Shown: positions 15,842-24,899, counted from the stretch's first letter. The stretch is DNA of 33,390 nucleotides from CAYNNQ01 sp964398785 (GCA_964398785.1 CAYNNQ010000029.1:1-33390); one strand, 5' to 3'. Notes: generated by a model from the sequence alone, not told the origin. A program made the numbers and translations.

Positions 15842-17593
15842 ATGACTGGAAGCAATGTGAATGAACAATTCAATGCCGGATCAGATGGGCCCTGGTGGAA
15901 AAGCCGTCCCGGATACAAACCCATTTTGATGCTTATCGGATTTGCCGTGTTTGCCCTGATTTGGCTTACGCCCAATCCGGGCAGTCTTGTGCAACTGATG
16001 AGCAAGGAAAGTCCGGCTGGATACAAGGTGGCCAAGGGGGCGACCACAATCGTGGAGACGGTGAACAAGACCATACGCCCGGATGCCTATAAGGAGTACA
16101 TGGAATACAAGGAATCCGGAGAGCCGGTTCCGCAGGAAGTGCAATCGGCTATGCTCAGCAGCAGTGAAGTGGCGAACATGGCCATGATAATGTGCGCGAT
16201 TCTGTTTTTGGCCGCCTTTTTCTGGGGTACGGAAGCCATCCCCCTGGGAGGCACGGACATCATGGTGGGTGTGCTTATGTATCTCTTTTTGATCTTGCCC
16301 CCGGACGCCATCGCCAAAGCGTATATGAAGGATGCGGTGATTTTCATTTTCGGTATTCTGGCCGTGGCCGTGGGAGTGGCCAGAACCGGATTGGACAAAC
16401 GCATAGGGCTCTTGCTTTTAAGCAGAATCAAGACCTCAAGGACCTTTTGTTTCGTATTCTTTCCCCTCCTGGCTGTTTGCGCGGGATTTTTGTCCGAGCA
16501 CGCCCTGGTGGCCCTGCTCGTTCCCGTGCTCATGGGCATCTATAAGGCCAGTTGCAAGGCCAATGGGGTGGAAAAGGACCGCTATTTGGCTATAATGCTT
16601 CTTTTGGGCATGTGTTTTGCCGCCAATGTCGGCGGCCCCGGCTCTCCAGCCGCCGGAGGGCGCAATGCGGTCATGGTCGGCTATTTGAGTCAGATGGGTG
16701 CGGACATATCCTTTGCATCATGGATTATGCGCGGGATGCCTATGGTCCCGGTATTGGCCTTCGTCATCGGCCTGTACATGTATCTGCGCTGCAAGCCCAA
16801 ATTCAAGGTCAAGAATATGAACCCCAGCGAAGTGGTTAAGCAGGAAGTGGCCAAACTTCCCAAGTTCGGGGGCAAAGAAGCGATCATGGCCGTAATCCTG
16901 GTGGCCATNNNNNNNNNNGATGACCACCACACAAACCACGCTTGGGAGAACAAGAGAGTCCTTAGCGTCGTCGGTCGCCTCATCGTGATCGCGGCCTGGA
17001 TACTGTTCAGCGAACAGTACGGGCTTGGCGGGCCGACCATTATGGCCGTGTTTGCCATGTTTGTTACCCGGATTTTGACCTGGGACGCGGTGCAAAAGGA
17101 AGTGGCCTTTGACGTGGTTGGGCTTTATGCCGCGGCCTGCGCCATGGGAGCCGGACTCAAGTTTACCGGCGGGGCCTTATGGTTGGCCCAGTCTTTTGTG
17201 GACCTGATGCCCGGTTTCCTGTCCCAAGGCACGGGGCTGCCCGTGGGAGTCAGTTTGCTTACATCCATATTGACCAACTTCATGAGCGACGGTGCCACGG
17301 TTTCCGCTCTCGGTCCAATCGTCCTGCCCATGGCCAGCCTGGCCAAGGTGCATATCTGGAAAGTGGGTCTGGCCTGCGCCTTTTCCTCCTCCTTTGCCCA
17401 CTGTTTGGTCGTGGGCACTCCGAACAACGCCATTGCCTATGGTATGGGCCGTGATCCGGAGACCGGAGAGCGCTTGCTGGATATCTACGACTTTCTGAAG
17501 TTCGGGATTCCAGCCTGGATACTAAGCCTGCTGGTTCTTTGGGGATTTACATTCCTTGGCTACTGGACGGTTTTGGCATGGCCGGCAATGTAA
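15842..17593 (+). CDS. SLC13/DASS-family anion:sodium symporter (contains assembly gap)
   Basis: Polytopic inner-membrane carrier of the divalent anion:sodium symporter family, whose members move dicarboxylates, sulfate or related anions. Typical segments are FFWGTEAIPLGGTDIMVGVL, the first substrate-site region ANVGGPGSPAAGGRNAVMVGY, ILTNFMSDGATVSALGPIVLP, and the second site region HCLVVGTPNNAIAYGMG. About 60 extra residues, including a charged soluble segment, lie between the first two helices. Ten Ns at 16909-16918 interrupt the frame. The following residues DDHHTNHAWENKRVL are hydrophilic where a helix is expected, so the sequence there is suspect. A GGGAGG ribosome binding site precedes the ATG, and a terminator follows. 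Sulfate or a sulfur oxyanion is a reasonable guess in this lineage, but the substrate is not readable here. Confidence 0.88.
   Translation: MTGSNVNEQFNAGSDGPWWKSRPGYKPILMLIGFAVFALIWLTPNPGSLVQLMSKESPAGYKVAKGATTIVETVNKTIRPDAYKEYMEYKESGEPVPQEVQSAMLSSSEVANMAMIMCAILFLAAFFWGTEAIPLGGTDIMVGVLMYLFLILPPDAIAKAYMKDAVIFIFGILAVAVGVARTGLDKRIGLLLLSRIKTSRTFCFVFFPLLAVCAGFLSEHALVALLVPVLMGIYKASCKANGVEKDRYLAIMLLLGMCFAANVGGPGSPAAGGRNAVMVGYLSQMGADISFASWIMRGMPMVPVLAFVIGLYMYLRCKPKFKVKNMNPSEVVKQEVAKLPKFGGKEAIMAVILVAXXXXDDHHTNHAWENKRVLSVVGRLIVIAAWILFSEQYGLGGPTIMAVFAMFVTRILTWDAVQKEVAFDVVGLYAAACAMGAGLKFTGGALWLAQSFVDLMPGFLSQGTGLPVGVSLLTSILTNFMSDGATVSALGPIVLPMASLAKVHIWKVGLACAFSSSFAHCLVVGTPNNAIAYGMGRDPETGERLLDIYDFLKFGIPAWILSLLVLWGFTFLGYWTVLAWPAM
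16909..16983. other. Assembly gap plus probable spurious sequence inside the transporter gene
   Basis: Ten Ns (16909-16918) are followed by about 65 bp that translate to a hydrophilic stretch not expected in this family. The bases CAT occur immediately before the gap (16906-16908) and again at 16981-16983. Joining across them gives GTGGCCATCGTGATC, translated VAIVIAAWILF, a continuous hydrophobic helix in frame. The interval is exactly 75 bp (25 codons). Confidence 0.6.
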
Positions 17594-17615
17594 ATTAGCA
17601 GATAAAACACGTGAA

Positions 17616-17651
17616 AATGGGGAGAGGCCATGTATATGGACTCTCCCCGTT
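17616..17651 (+). terminator. Hairpin terminator after the transporter gene
   Basis: AATGGGGAGAG (17616-17626) pairs with CTCTCCCCGTT (17641-17651) with one G-U pair, and CCAT/ATGG continues the stem around GTAT. An A/T-rich run follows. It separates the response regulator-transporter pair from the kinase genes, perhaps only partly. The 80 bp between it and the kinase gene are very AT-rich and must hold that gene's promoter; I cannot single one out. Confidence 0.7.
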
Positions 17652-17734
17652 AACAAAATATTTTTCATGTCTGATCTTGGTTAAATATATATTAGTCTTT
17701 TTATTTTTTTGTAATATTTCAGGAGATAATTATT

Positions 17735-19420
17735 TTGCAAGCAAGCAATGATTACTACGATCGCATTCGCAAGATAATTCTCCAGACCATTCTAGTAGTG
17801 CCCATAATCCCTTTCGTGGTAAGTTTGGGGATAGGCTATTACTATTTCATGCATTCCATAGAAAATAATACCACTTCCCGAATGGTGCGCATCGTGCATG
17901 ATCACGGACAGATGATATCTTCTTTTCTGCGGGAAAGGAAAGCCGATCTTAAATTCGTTCTGGATAGCTATTCCTATACGGAGCTCAGCCGGCAAGAATA
18001 TATAGACGATGTTTTTTCCAAGCTAAAGGGGCAGTCCGAGGCTTTTGTCGATCTGGGGATAATAAACGAGGCAGGAGAACACCTTGCCTATCATGGTCCG
18101 TATAAACTCACTTCCAAGAATTATTCCGGTGAGGTGTGGTTTAAAGAAGTCATGCAGGAAGGAGATTATATGAGTGACGTCTTTTTGGGGTTCCGGAATC
18201 TGCCTCATTTCGTGATCGCCATCGCCAAGAGGGAAAAGGACCGAACCTGGATAATCCGGGCCACCATAGATGCGTATATGTTCAGTTCCCTGGTGGAAAA
18301 CGTGCGCATCGGAAAAACCGGAGAGGCATACATTTTAAATGAAAATGGAGTTTATCAGACGGAAAGCAGAGCGGGCAAATTTCTGGCCCGGGACACGGAG
18401 CCGATTCATTATCCGCGGGAGAAAGGCAAGGTGGATACCTATACCGCAAAATATCAGGGAGATGCGTATTTGTATGCCACTACCTGGATTATTCCCGACA
18501 AATGGCTTCTGGTGGTCAGGCAAAAGAAATCCGACGCCTTCAGCGAGCTGCACGAAGCAAGCATGGTTGTATTGGCCGCGGCCTTGCTGGCCGGAATGCT
18601 GATGATATTTTTGGCTTTTGTCCTTTCCGGGAGGGTGGAAAATAAACTCAGGCAGCTAAATCAAGAAAAAGAGAGCCTGGAGGAACAGCTGGTCCGGGCC
18701 CAGAGACTGGCCGAACTGGGGGAGATGGCCGCCGGATTCGCCCATGAGATAAACAATCCTTTGCAGATAATGAAAACCGATCATTCCTATATGCGGATGC
18801 TTTTTGAAGACATGAGGGAAAAAGGGCCTATCCGCGACTCAAACGATACCCGGGAAATCGAAAGTTGCCTGGATCAGATCAATCTGCAGATCGGGCGTTG
18901 TTCCCAGATAACTTCATCCATTCTCAAATTCGGCAGGCAGCAGAAACACGAGGACCGCCCGATAGATATTGAGGCCTTTATCCCGGAAATAATGGCCATG
19001 GTGGAAAAAAAGGCCTCGGTACGGGGTATCAAGGTGGATTTGAATATTGAAAAGGAACTGCCCAAGATCAAGGGTGACTCCGGCCAGTTGCAGCAGGTCA
19101 TGCTCAACCTGCTCAATAATGCCGTCTATGCCATCACCGTGCAGCACGGGTACAAGGGAGGCAAGCTGGAAATCGCCGTTCGGAGGGCGGACAGGGACAT
19201 GGTGGAAATCGAAGTCGCGGACAACGGACACGGGATTTCCGAGGAGGACATGCAAAAAATCTTCCGGCCTTTTTTCACCACCAAACCGGAAGGCAAGGGC
19301 ACCGGGCTCGGACTCTCCGTATGCTACGGGATTGTGCAAGGAATGAACGGGGAAATGCAGGTTTCCAGCAAATTGGGTGAGGGGACAGCCTTTTTTATCC
19401 GCTTCCCGGCCATGAGGTGA
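17735..19420 (+). CDS. Membrane sensor histidine kinase with periplasmic Cache-like domain (kinase 1)
   Basis: NtrB-type sensor kinase (561 aa). TM1 is at about residues 14-38, a periplasmic Cache-like domain at about 40-285 (with FVDLGIINEAGEHLAYHGPY and WFKEVMQEGDYMSDVFLGFR), and TM2 at about 285-310. A coiled coil follows, then the H-box GFAHEINNPLQ with phospho-histidine H337, the N-box LLNNAVYAI, G1 VADNGHGI, and the F/G2 boxes FFTTKPEGKGTGLGLSV. All catalytic motifs are intact. The only suitable start is TTG at 17735 with AGGAG at the right distance; later ATGs would remove TM1. It is a paralogue of the kinase at 22705. The cognate regulators are probably the REC-CBS protein and/or the lone receiver at 25181. 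The signal is unknown. Confidence 0.9.
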   Translation: MQASNDYYDRIRKIILQTILVVPIIPFVVSLGIGYYYFMHSIENNTTSRMVRIVHDHGQMISSFLRERKADLKFVLDSYSYTELSRQEYIDDVFSKLKGQSEAFVDLGIINEAGEHLAYHGPYKLTSKNYSGEVWFKEVMQEGDYMSDVFLGFRNLPHFVIAIAKREKDRTWIIRATIDAYMFSSLVENVRIGKTGEAYILNENGVYQTESRAGKFLARDTEPIHYPREKGKVDTYTAKYQGDAYLYATTWIIPDKWLLVVRQKKSDAFSELHEASMVVLAAALLAGMLMIFLAFVLSGRVENKLRQLNQEKESLEEQLVRAQRLAELGEMAAGFAHEINNPLQIMKTDHSYMRMLFEDMREKGPIRDSNDTREIESCLDQINLQIGRCSQITSSILKFGRQQKHEDRPIDIEAFIPEIMAMVEKKASVRGIKVDLNIEKELPKIKGDSGQLQQVMLNLLNNAVYAITVQHGYKGGKLEIAVRRADRDMVEIEVADNGHGISEEDMQKIFRPFFTTKPEGKGTGLGLSVCYGIVQGMNGEMQVSSKLGEGTAFFIRFPAMR

Positions 19421-19422
19421 TT

Positions 19423-22400
19423 ATGGGCAGGATTTCGGAAAGATTGTATTTTGATAAGAGAGATCTGGAACTTCTGGAGGTGGTCCGCGAGGTTCTGGAT
19501 GGCGGGGGGCGCAAGCCCAGGGACCTACGCCGGCTTCTGGAGCATCGGATGCACCCGCATGGTATAAAAGAAATGGCCGCCAGCACCGGTATTCGAATCG
19601 CTTACGCGGTAATAAGCGTTCTGGGGTCGCTGGATTCGGACAAATGCGATGAAAGGCTGGATGCTTTGCGGGGGCTGCAGAAAGAGGTTTTATCCGCTTC
19701 CGGGGGGCTTCTGCGACTGAATACGGCCCGGGTTCTTTTGCAAATAATGAAGGAGCTGGTTCGGGAGAGGGAAAGCAAGATCCGGATGCTTAAACTGGCC
19801 AGGGATTTTCGCCTGTCCGCCACCGGCAAACCCCTGGTTATTCGCAGACAGCTCAGAAAGTATCATCTATTGGAAATGCCCGAAAGCTGGAATCAGATGG
19901 CTTTTGACGATCATGTCCATGATGCCAGTACCAAGGGTAGGAAGTCCGCCTCGCACTTGATCATGGATGCCTGGATCAAGGGGATTAGGCATGTGGTTGT
20001 GGTTTTTTATAACCAGGCCCCGCCGCAAGCAGTGGAAGAATTGTTGGAAGCCGGGGAGATAATGGGAGTGACCGTGCGCATCGGCATTGAATTCGCGGTT
20101 ACATTTTATGACAGGTATGTAAAGCTGATCTGGTTGCCCCGCGGTTTCGAGGAAAACGGTTCTCTGGTTCGGTTTTTCCATGATCTCGGCGACACCTCTT
20201 TAATGCTCGAAAGCAAGGAGGTCTCGGAGTACTGGGAGAATTATGTCCTTGATCTCTTGCAGTCGTTCAATGATAGGCATCTTCAAGCGGCAGGCGAAAG
20301 ATACAATGTCGATGTGCAGCCTTTGTCCAAGAATGAATTTCTTGATTTTGTATACATAGGCCAGCCTTCCGTGCTTCATCTGGAAGAATTCATCTGCTTC
20401 AAATTGCGGGAGAGGATGCCGGATGTCCCCGCTAACGCGGAAGATGAGCATATACCGATTCCCGAATCCATATATCGCGATTACCTTGCTCCGGAATTGA
20501 ATCCCGATCTTCCAAATCCCTATGTACCTTCCAAAGGTAGCTTTGTTCCCGACTTTTTGAAGCAAAGCCCGGCGGAATTGGCGGCCAGGCTTAATGCGCA
20601 GCATTCAACCAGTCGCCTGACTTTGGATATAGGCAATCTGGAAGTGGAGGATGTTCTTGAGATTTTATATGATTGCCGGGGGAGAATAACCCATTTGGAA
20701 ATATTCAGTCTCAAGGACTATGTTCAAAAGGGGAAGGAGGGAATAAAGAAACGGCGGGACGTTTGTGAATTGCAGCAGGCCATAAACACCGGAAATGTTG
20801 GGATTCTGAAAACCGTCGTGCAGAAAAAGATCCGTTTTCTGGAGGCAACTCCATGGAGTGATCAGGACAGCCGGGTGGATTGGGACAGAAAGATAAAATT
20901 CGTGGAAATTCTTTTTGATCTGGAGGCGTTTCAGAAATTTTATCGTTCAAAAAAGCTCAGATCCAGGGTGGGAAGCAATTCAGCGGGCAGATCCAGATTT
21001 TTTTACGGCATGGGCATGGTGATAGTCGACAGCCTTCCACCCAGGGTGAAAAGAGTGCTTAGCAGGGATAAAAACCGCACGCTTCTTCCGGTTTTCTCGC
21101 CGATCAGCTTGCAAAAGAGGTATCTACCCGGACGACACAGCGGATTGCCTGCCGCCATGATTGCCGCTATGCGCGGGCTGCCCGGATGCGGGACACTGGG
21201 ATCCAGGGTGGCTAGGGAGTGGGTCCTGGACAAGGATTCGGTCTTTACGACCGATGTCGGAAACGTGGCCACGCTTGGAGGGAGAAAGACGCGGACCGAA
21301 CCAACACAGGTCGAGCCCGCCGCGGAGGCCCGTCCCGGAGCGGAGTGCCTTAATTCAAGACTTATAAATATTCTCAAGATTGGCGGGGGATTCGTGCCCG
21401 CCTTTCTTACTTTTTATTTGACCAAGGACTGGTGGGTGCTGATTTATTTTGGAGCGGTGATCTGGTTTGCCATAACCGGACTGCGCAATGTTTTGCAGTC
21501 CGTCCTCGGAGGAGGAGGGCTTCGCCGTTCACCCCTGCTGAGGTGGAACAGCTATGTGAGCTGGTCCAGGATAAGCGACTCTCTGCTGTATACCGGATTT
21601 TCCGTGCCGCTTTTGGACTATTTGGTAAAGATGGTTCTCTTGGACGAGCAGCTTAATATAAATACCGGTACTGCTCCGGTGGCCTTGTATACGATTATGG
21701 CCCTGGTAAACGGTTTGTATATATCCACTCATAATGCCGTCCGCGGACTCCCGGCCGGGGCCGTGTTCGGCAACTTCTTCCGCAGTATTCTGTCCATCCC
21801 CCTGGCTCTTCTTTTTAATTTTTTGGCCGCCTTGGTGCTTACCATGTGCGGCATACCTCAAGCCCATCTTGTTTTACAGAAATGGGCGGCAATAATTTCC
21901 AAATTCGCTTCGGACTGCGTGGCCGGGGTAATAGAAGGATTGGCGGACAGGGCGGAGAATATGCGCAATCGCCGCTACGACTGCCGCATGAAAATAGATG
22001 AACTTTTTCATATCTATGCCCGGCTGGAGCTTTTATATCCGGAAACAACCGTTTTGGAAATGCTGGATGATCCGGAAAACATGCTTTGTGTGATGCAAAG
22101 CGAGGAGTTGGATTTTCAAAACATAATAATCATCCATGTCCTGGATCTTATGTATTTCTGGATGTATTTGCCGCGGGCTCGGAATGTAATAATCGGTGCC
22201 TTCAAGACCATGAATGCGGAACAAAAGAGAATATTCGTCCGCAGTCAAAATATACTCAAAAGAGAGAAGGAAATATCCCAATTGTTTTTAAACGGATTGG
22301 TCGGAAATAATTTCGCCGGATCCCTGGCCTTTTATCTTAGTAGATACAAGGAGTATTTGGCGGCAATAAAAGATATGGAGAAAAACTATTCATCCCCTTG

Positions 22401-22434
22401 GAGCATATCTCAACCATCATCGAACGTGGGATAG
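19423..22434 (+). CDS. Large membrane protein with PHP-like N-terminal region, function unknown
   Basis: I do not recognise this 1003-residue protein as a named family. Residues about 160-225 resemble the first part of a PHP (polymerase and histidinol phosphatase) metal-dependent domain: DDHVHDASTKGRKSASHLI (H164, H166, D167), then IMGVTVRIGIEF with E223. The usual TDH motif reads VVFYN, so metal binding may be reduced or lost. A second alpha/beta region (about 390-600) contains LTLDIGNLEVEDVLEILYDC and RITHLEIFSLKDY, with a glycine/serine-rich GSNSAGRSRFFYGMGMVIVD. Four to five hydrophobic helices lie at about 650-815, followed by a helical C-terminal soluble domain. A GTG at 19417 overlapping the kinase stop is possible, but GAGG five bases before the ATG at 19423 favours this start. 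Its placement between two paralogous sensor kinases suggests a part in the same signalling or transport pathway. Confidence 0.8.
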   Translation: MGRISERLYFDKRDLELLEVVREVLDGGGRKPRDLRRLLEHRMHPHGIKEMAASTGIRIAYAVISVLGSLDSDKCDERLDALRGLQKEVLSASGGLLRLNTARVLLQIMKELVRERESKIRMLKLARDFRLSATGKPLVIRRQLRKYHLLEMPESWNQMAFDDHVHDASTKGRKSASHLIMDAWIKGIRHVVVVFYNQAPPQAVEELLEAGEIMGVTVRIGIEFAVTFYDRYVKLIWLPRGFEENGSLVRFFHDLGDTSLMLESKEVSEYWENYVLDLLQSFNDRHLQAAGERYNVDVQPLSKNEFLDFVYIGQPSVLHLEEFICFKLRERMPDVPANAEDEHIPIPESIYRDYLAPELNPDLPNPYVPSKGSFVPDFLKQSPAELAARLNAQHSTSRLTLDIGNLEVEDVLEILYDCRGRITHLEIFSLKDYVQKGKEGIKKRRDVCELQQAINTGNVGILKTVVQKKIRFLEATPWSDQDSRVDWDRKIKFVEILFDLEAFQKFYRSKKLRSRVGSNSAGRSRFFYGMGMVIVDSLPPRVKRVLSRDKNRTLLPVFSPISLQKRYLPGRHSGLPAAMIAAMRGLPGCGTLGSRVAREWVLDKDSVFTTDVGNVATLGGRKTRTEPTQVEPAAEARPGAECLNSRLINILKIGGGFVPAFLTFYLTKDWWVLIYFGAVIWFAITGLRNVLQSVLGGGGLRRSPLLRWNSYVSWSRISDSLLYTGFSVPLLDYLVKMVLLDEQLNINTGTAPVALYTIMALVNGLYISTHNAVRGLPAGAVFGNFFRSILSIPLALLFNFLAALVLTMCGIPQAHLVLQKWAAIISKFASDCVAGVIEGLADRAENMRNRRYDCRMKIDELFHIYARLELLYPETTVLEMLDDPENMLCVMQSEELDFQNIIIIHVLDLMYFWMYLPRARNVIIGAFKTMNAEQKRIFVRSQNILKREKEISQLFLNGLVGNNFAGSLAFYLSRYKEYLAAIKDMEKNYSSPWSISQPSSNVG

Positions 22435-22440
22435 AAGCAT

Positions 22441-22695
22441 ATGAAAAGCAAACAAGCAAGTCTCAAATCGTTTTTGGGGGTAACCGCCCTGACTTTTTTC
22501 ATCGGCTGGACATTGGTCATGCTCTTGCAAGGCGTGGTCTGGTATAAAACCGGACATTGGGCTCCCTTGTACTTCGGTTCATTCGAATTGAGCAAGGTCC
22601 TGGCCTGGATTTTTATCGGGGTCTACTTGGGCAGGGTTGTTCTGGATGTACGGAATAAGGTGGAAAACAAAAAAGATTTTTCCAGGCTCGAGTAG
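22441..22695 (+). CDS. Small membrane protein with two transmembrane helices, unknown function
   Basis: An 84-residue protein with hydrophobic helices at about residues 11-35 (FLGVTALTFFIGWTLVMLLQ) and 51-70 (SKVLAWIFIGVYLGRVVLDV), and a charged C-terminal tail RNKVENKKDFSRLE. I do not recognise the family. It starts 6 bp after the large membrane protein and its stop is followed within 10 bp by the next kinase start, so it is co-transcribed. Size and topology would suit an accessory subunit of a membrane complex with one of its neighbours; this is an inference. Its ribosome binding site is weak, consistent with translational coupling. Confidence 0.75.
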   Translation: MKSKQASLKSFLGVTALTFFIGWTLVMLLQGVVWYKTGHWAPLYFGSFELSKVLAWIFIGVYLGRVVLDVRNKVENKKDFSRLE

Positions 22696-22704
22696 GTGAA
22701 AAGC

Positions 22705-24360
22705 ATGGAAATGTCCTATACACGGCTTAAATGGAAGATAGTGGGTATAACTCTGGTTTTTGCCCTGGTTCCTTTTTCCCTTTTGGGCGGATGGATGGTT
22801 GTCCATTTCTCCGACTTGTATCGGAAGCAGGTGGATTCCAGTATGCGTATCCTCGTGGAGAACAAGAGGAACTCCATCGATCTTTTTCTGAAGGAAAGGA
22901 TCCATGTACTCCAGAATATTGCCGCCCTGCACGGTTTTGCGCAGCTTTCGGAGCAAAATACCTTGGAAAATGTCTTTGAATCTGTGCATGCGAATACCAA
23001 GTCCTTCGTGGATATGGGAGTAATCCGCTCCGATGGGAAACAGGTCGCCTACGTGGGGCCGTATCAGCTACGGGGCAAGGACTACGAGAATGAACCCTGG
23101 TTTAATAGGGTCATGTACAGGGAGATTTATATAAGCGACGTTTTCATGGGCTTCAGGCATTTTCCCCATTTCGTAATCGCCTTGAAGATAAGTGAAAAAG
23201 GCAGGGAATGGATATTCAGGGCCACTATCGATTCCAATATATTCAACAGCCTGGTCCGTTCCGTGCAGCTCGGCGAGAGCGGAGACGCCTTTCTGCTCAA
23301 TGAGAAATATATCCTGCAGACCCCGGCCCGGCATTTTGGAAACGTGTTGGACAAGGTGGACATGCCTTCGGTAAGCCGATTTCTGGGGAGTAGAATACGG
23401 GGTGTTTCTTTGAAGGGAAAGAAAATGCGGGCCGGAATGGCCTGGCTGGAGAACAAGGATTGGCTGCTGGTTATTGTTCAGTATCCCTCTGAAGAACTTA
23501 TGCCCTTGACGCGTTCCCGGACAATTTTCTTGGGGCTGATTTCACTCGGGATTCTGGTCATACTGAGTGGTGCGTATCTGGCTGCCAGGAAACTGATTTT
23601 AAAATTATCCCGAGCGGAAGAGGAAAAGCAGGTTTTGGACGCCCAGCTTATTCAGTCGAACAAGATGGCCGCTTTGGGCAAGCTGGCCGCGGGAGTGGCG
23701 CATGAGATAAACAATCCCTTGACCATGATCCGGGAGGCGGCCGGATTGGTAAAAGATATCGTTGAGGACGGGGATGAGGTTTCCGGGGAGGATCTTGCGG
23801 ATTGCCGGGATGCCGCCAACCAGATTGACGCCCATGTGGAGAGGGCCAGGAATGTTACGCACAGATTGCTCGGGTTTGCCCGGCGCATGGAGCCCAAAAA
23901 GGAAAAGGTCGATCTGAATCGGGTTGTGGACCAGACCGTGGGATTTTTTAGCAATGAAGCCATGCACAGGGAAATTCAGATTGAAAAGCGTTTTAATCCC
24001 AATCTGCCCATGATCGAGAGTGATACGAGCCAGGTCCAGCAGGTGATACTGAATATTTTGGAAAACGCCATAGACGCGGTGGGCAAGACCGGCGAGATAA
24101 AGGTAATGACCAGCATACTTCAGGAAGAGGGGGAAATATGCGTGAGTATTACCGACAACGGGAAGGGAATCTCCAGGGAGGAGTTGCAAAGAATATTTGA
24201 TCCGTTCTACACGACTAAAGAGTCCGGAGAAGGCACCGGTCTGGGGCTGGCCATAACTTACAGTATCATAAACAAGCTCGGGGGACGCATAGAAGTTGAA
24301 AGTGAGGTGGGGCAAGGAACGCAGTTTTATATATATTTCCCTTATAGAACCGCGGCTTAA
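22705..24360 (+). CDS. Membrane sensor histidine kinase with periplasmic Cache-like domain (kinase 2)
   Basis: Second NtrB-type sensor kinase (551 aa from this start), clearly paralogous to kinase 1 in sensor and core. Compare FVDMGVIRSDGKQVAYVGPY and YISDVFMGFRHFPHFVIAL here with the same region there. TM1 lies near residues 8-33 and TM2 near 270-295. The H-box is AAGVAHEINNPLTMI with H333, the N-box ILENAIDAV, G1 ITDNGKGIS, and the F/G2 boxes FYTTKESGEGTGLGLAI. All are intact. A GTG at 22696, directly after the upstream stop codon, is also in frame. AGGTGA sits better before the ATG at 22705, so I chose that start. The sensor domains have diverged enough that the two kinases may read different ligands or different states of one ligand. 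Confidence 0.9.
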   Translation: MEMSYTRLKWKIVGITLVFALVPFSLLGGWMVVHFSDLYRKQVDSSMRILVENKRNSIDLFLKERIHVLQNIAALHGFAQLSEQNTLENVFESVHANTKSFVDMGVIRSDGKQVAYVGPYQLRGKDYENEPWFNRVMYREIYISDVFMGFRHFPHFVIALKISEKGREWIFRATIDSNIFNSLVRSVQLGESGDAFLLNEKYILQTPARHFGNVLDKVDMPSVSRFLGSRIRGVSLKGKKMRAGMAWLENKDWLLVIVQYPSEELMPLTRSRTIFLGLISLGILVILSGAYLAARKLILKLSRAEEEKQVLDAQLIQSNKMAALGKLAAGVAHEINNPLTMIREAAGLVKDIVEDGDEVSGEDLADCRDAANQIDAHVERARNVTHRLLGFARRMEPKKEKVDLNRVVDQTVGFFSNEAMHREIQIEKRFNPNLPMIESDTSQVQQVILNILENAIDAVGKTGEIKVMTSILQEEGEICVSITDNGKGISREELQRIFDPFYTTKESGEGTGLGLAITYSIINKLGGRIEVESEVGQGTQFYIYFPYRTAA

Positions 24361-24464
24361 ACGGATAGTTACAATAGGCCGGGATCAGGGCTGTTCACAA
24401 GTAAGTCTTATATTAAACCCATGGGTTAATTCCCGGAGTACGGGTTACAAGCAAGGAGGTAAAA

Positions 24465-24899
24465 ATGGAGATAAAAAAAATTCTCTGCTGTGTGGATTTT
24501 TCCGAAATAAGTCCCAAATTGGCCCATTATGCCAAGGCTTTCGCCCAACAATTCCAGGCCGAGATCTATTTCCTGTATGTCTCGCCGACAATGACTCAGT
24601 ATGTGGGAATGCATGTTCCCGAGGTCACGGTGAATAAATTCGCCCGGGAGGTCGAGGAAAACGCAAACAAGATTATGAAGGAGTTTATAGACAAGCACTG
24701 CGGAGAAGTTGAGGCGCGGGGATATGTCCGCGGGGGGTATCCGGCGGGTGAAATATTGAAGCTGGCCCATGAGCGCCAGGTGGATATGATAGTCATGGGC
24801 ACTCATGGGCGGAAGGGAATCGACAAAATCGTTTTCGGCTCAGTCGCGGAAAAAGTGATCAAGACGGCCAAGATTCCTGTCTTTACCGTCAACCCTTGA
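24465..24899 (+). CDS. Universal stress protein (UspA family)
   Basis: Small cytoplasmic UspA-fold protein (144 aa). It starts MEIKKILCCVDFSE with the acidic residue of the nucleotide pocket. The C-terminus has the ATP-binding pattern GTHGRKGIDKIVFGSVAEKV (G-x2-G-x9-G-S) from about residue 112, ending IPVFTVNP. The protein is therefore likely to bind ATP. A strong AAGGAGG ribosome binding site precedes the ATG. It lies about 100 bp after kinase 2 and may be the last gene of that run. UspA-fold proteins often accompany anion transporters in this type of cluster as soluble energy or nucleotide sensors; a functional link here is inferred from position only. Confidence 0.92.
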   Translation: MEIKKILCCVDFSEISPKLAHYAKAFAQQFQAEIYFLYVSPTMTQYVGMHVPEVTVNKFAREVEENANKIMKEFIDKHCGEVEARGYVRGGYPAGEILKLAHERQVDMIVMGTHGRKGIDKIVFGSVAEKVIKTAKIPVFTVNP

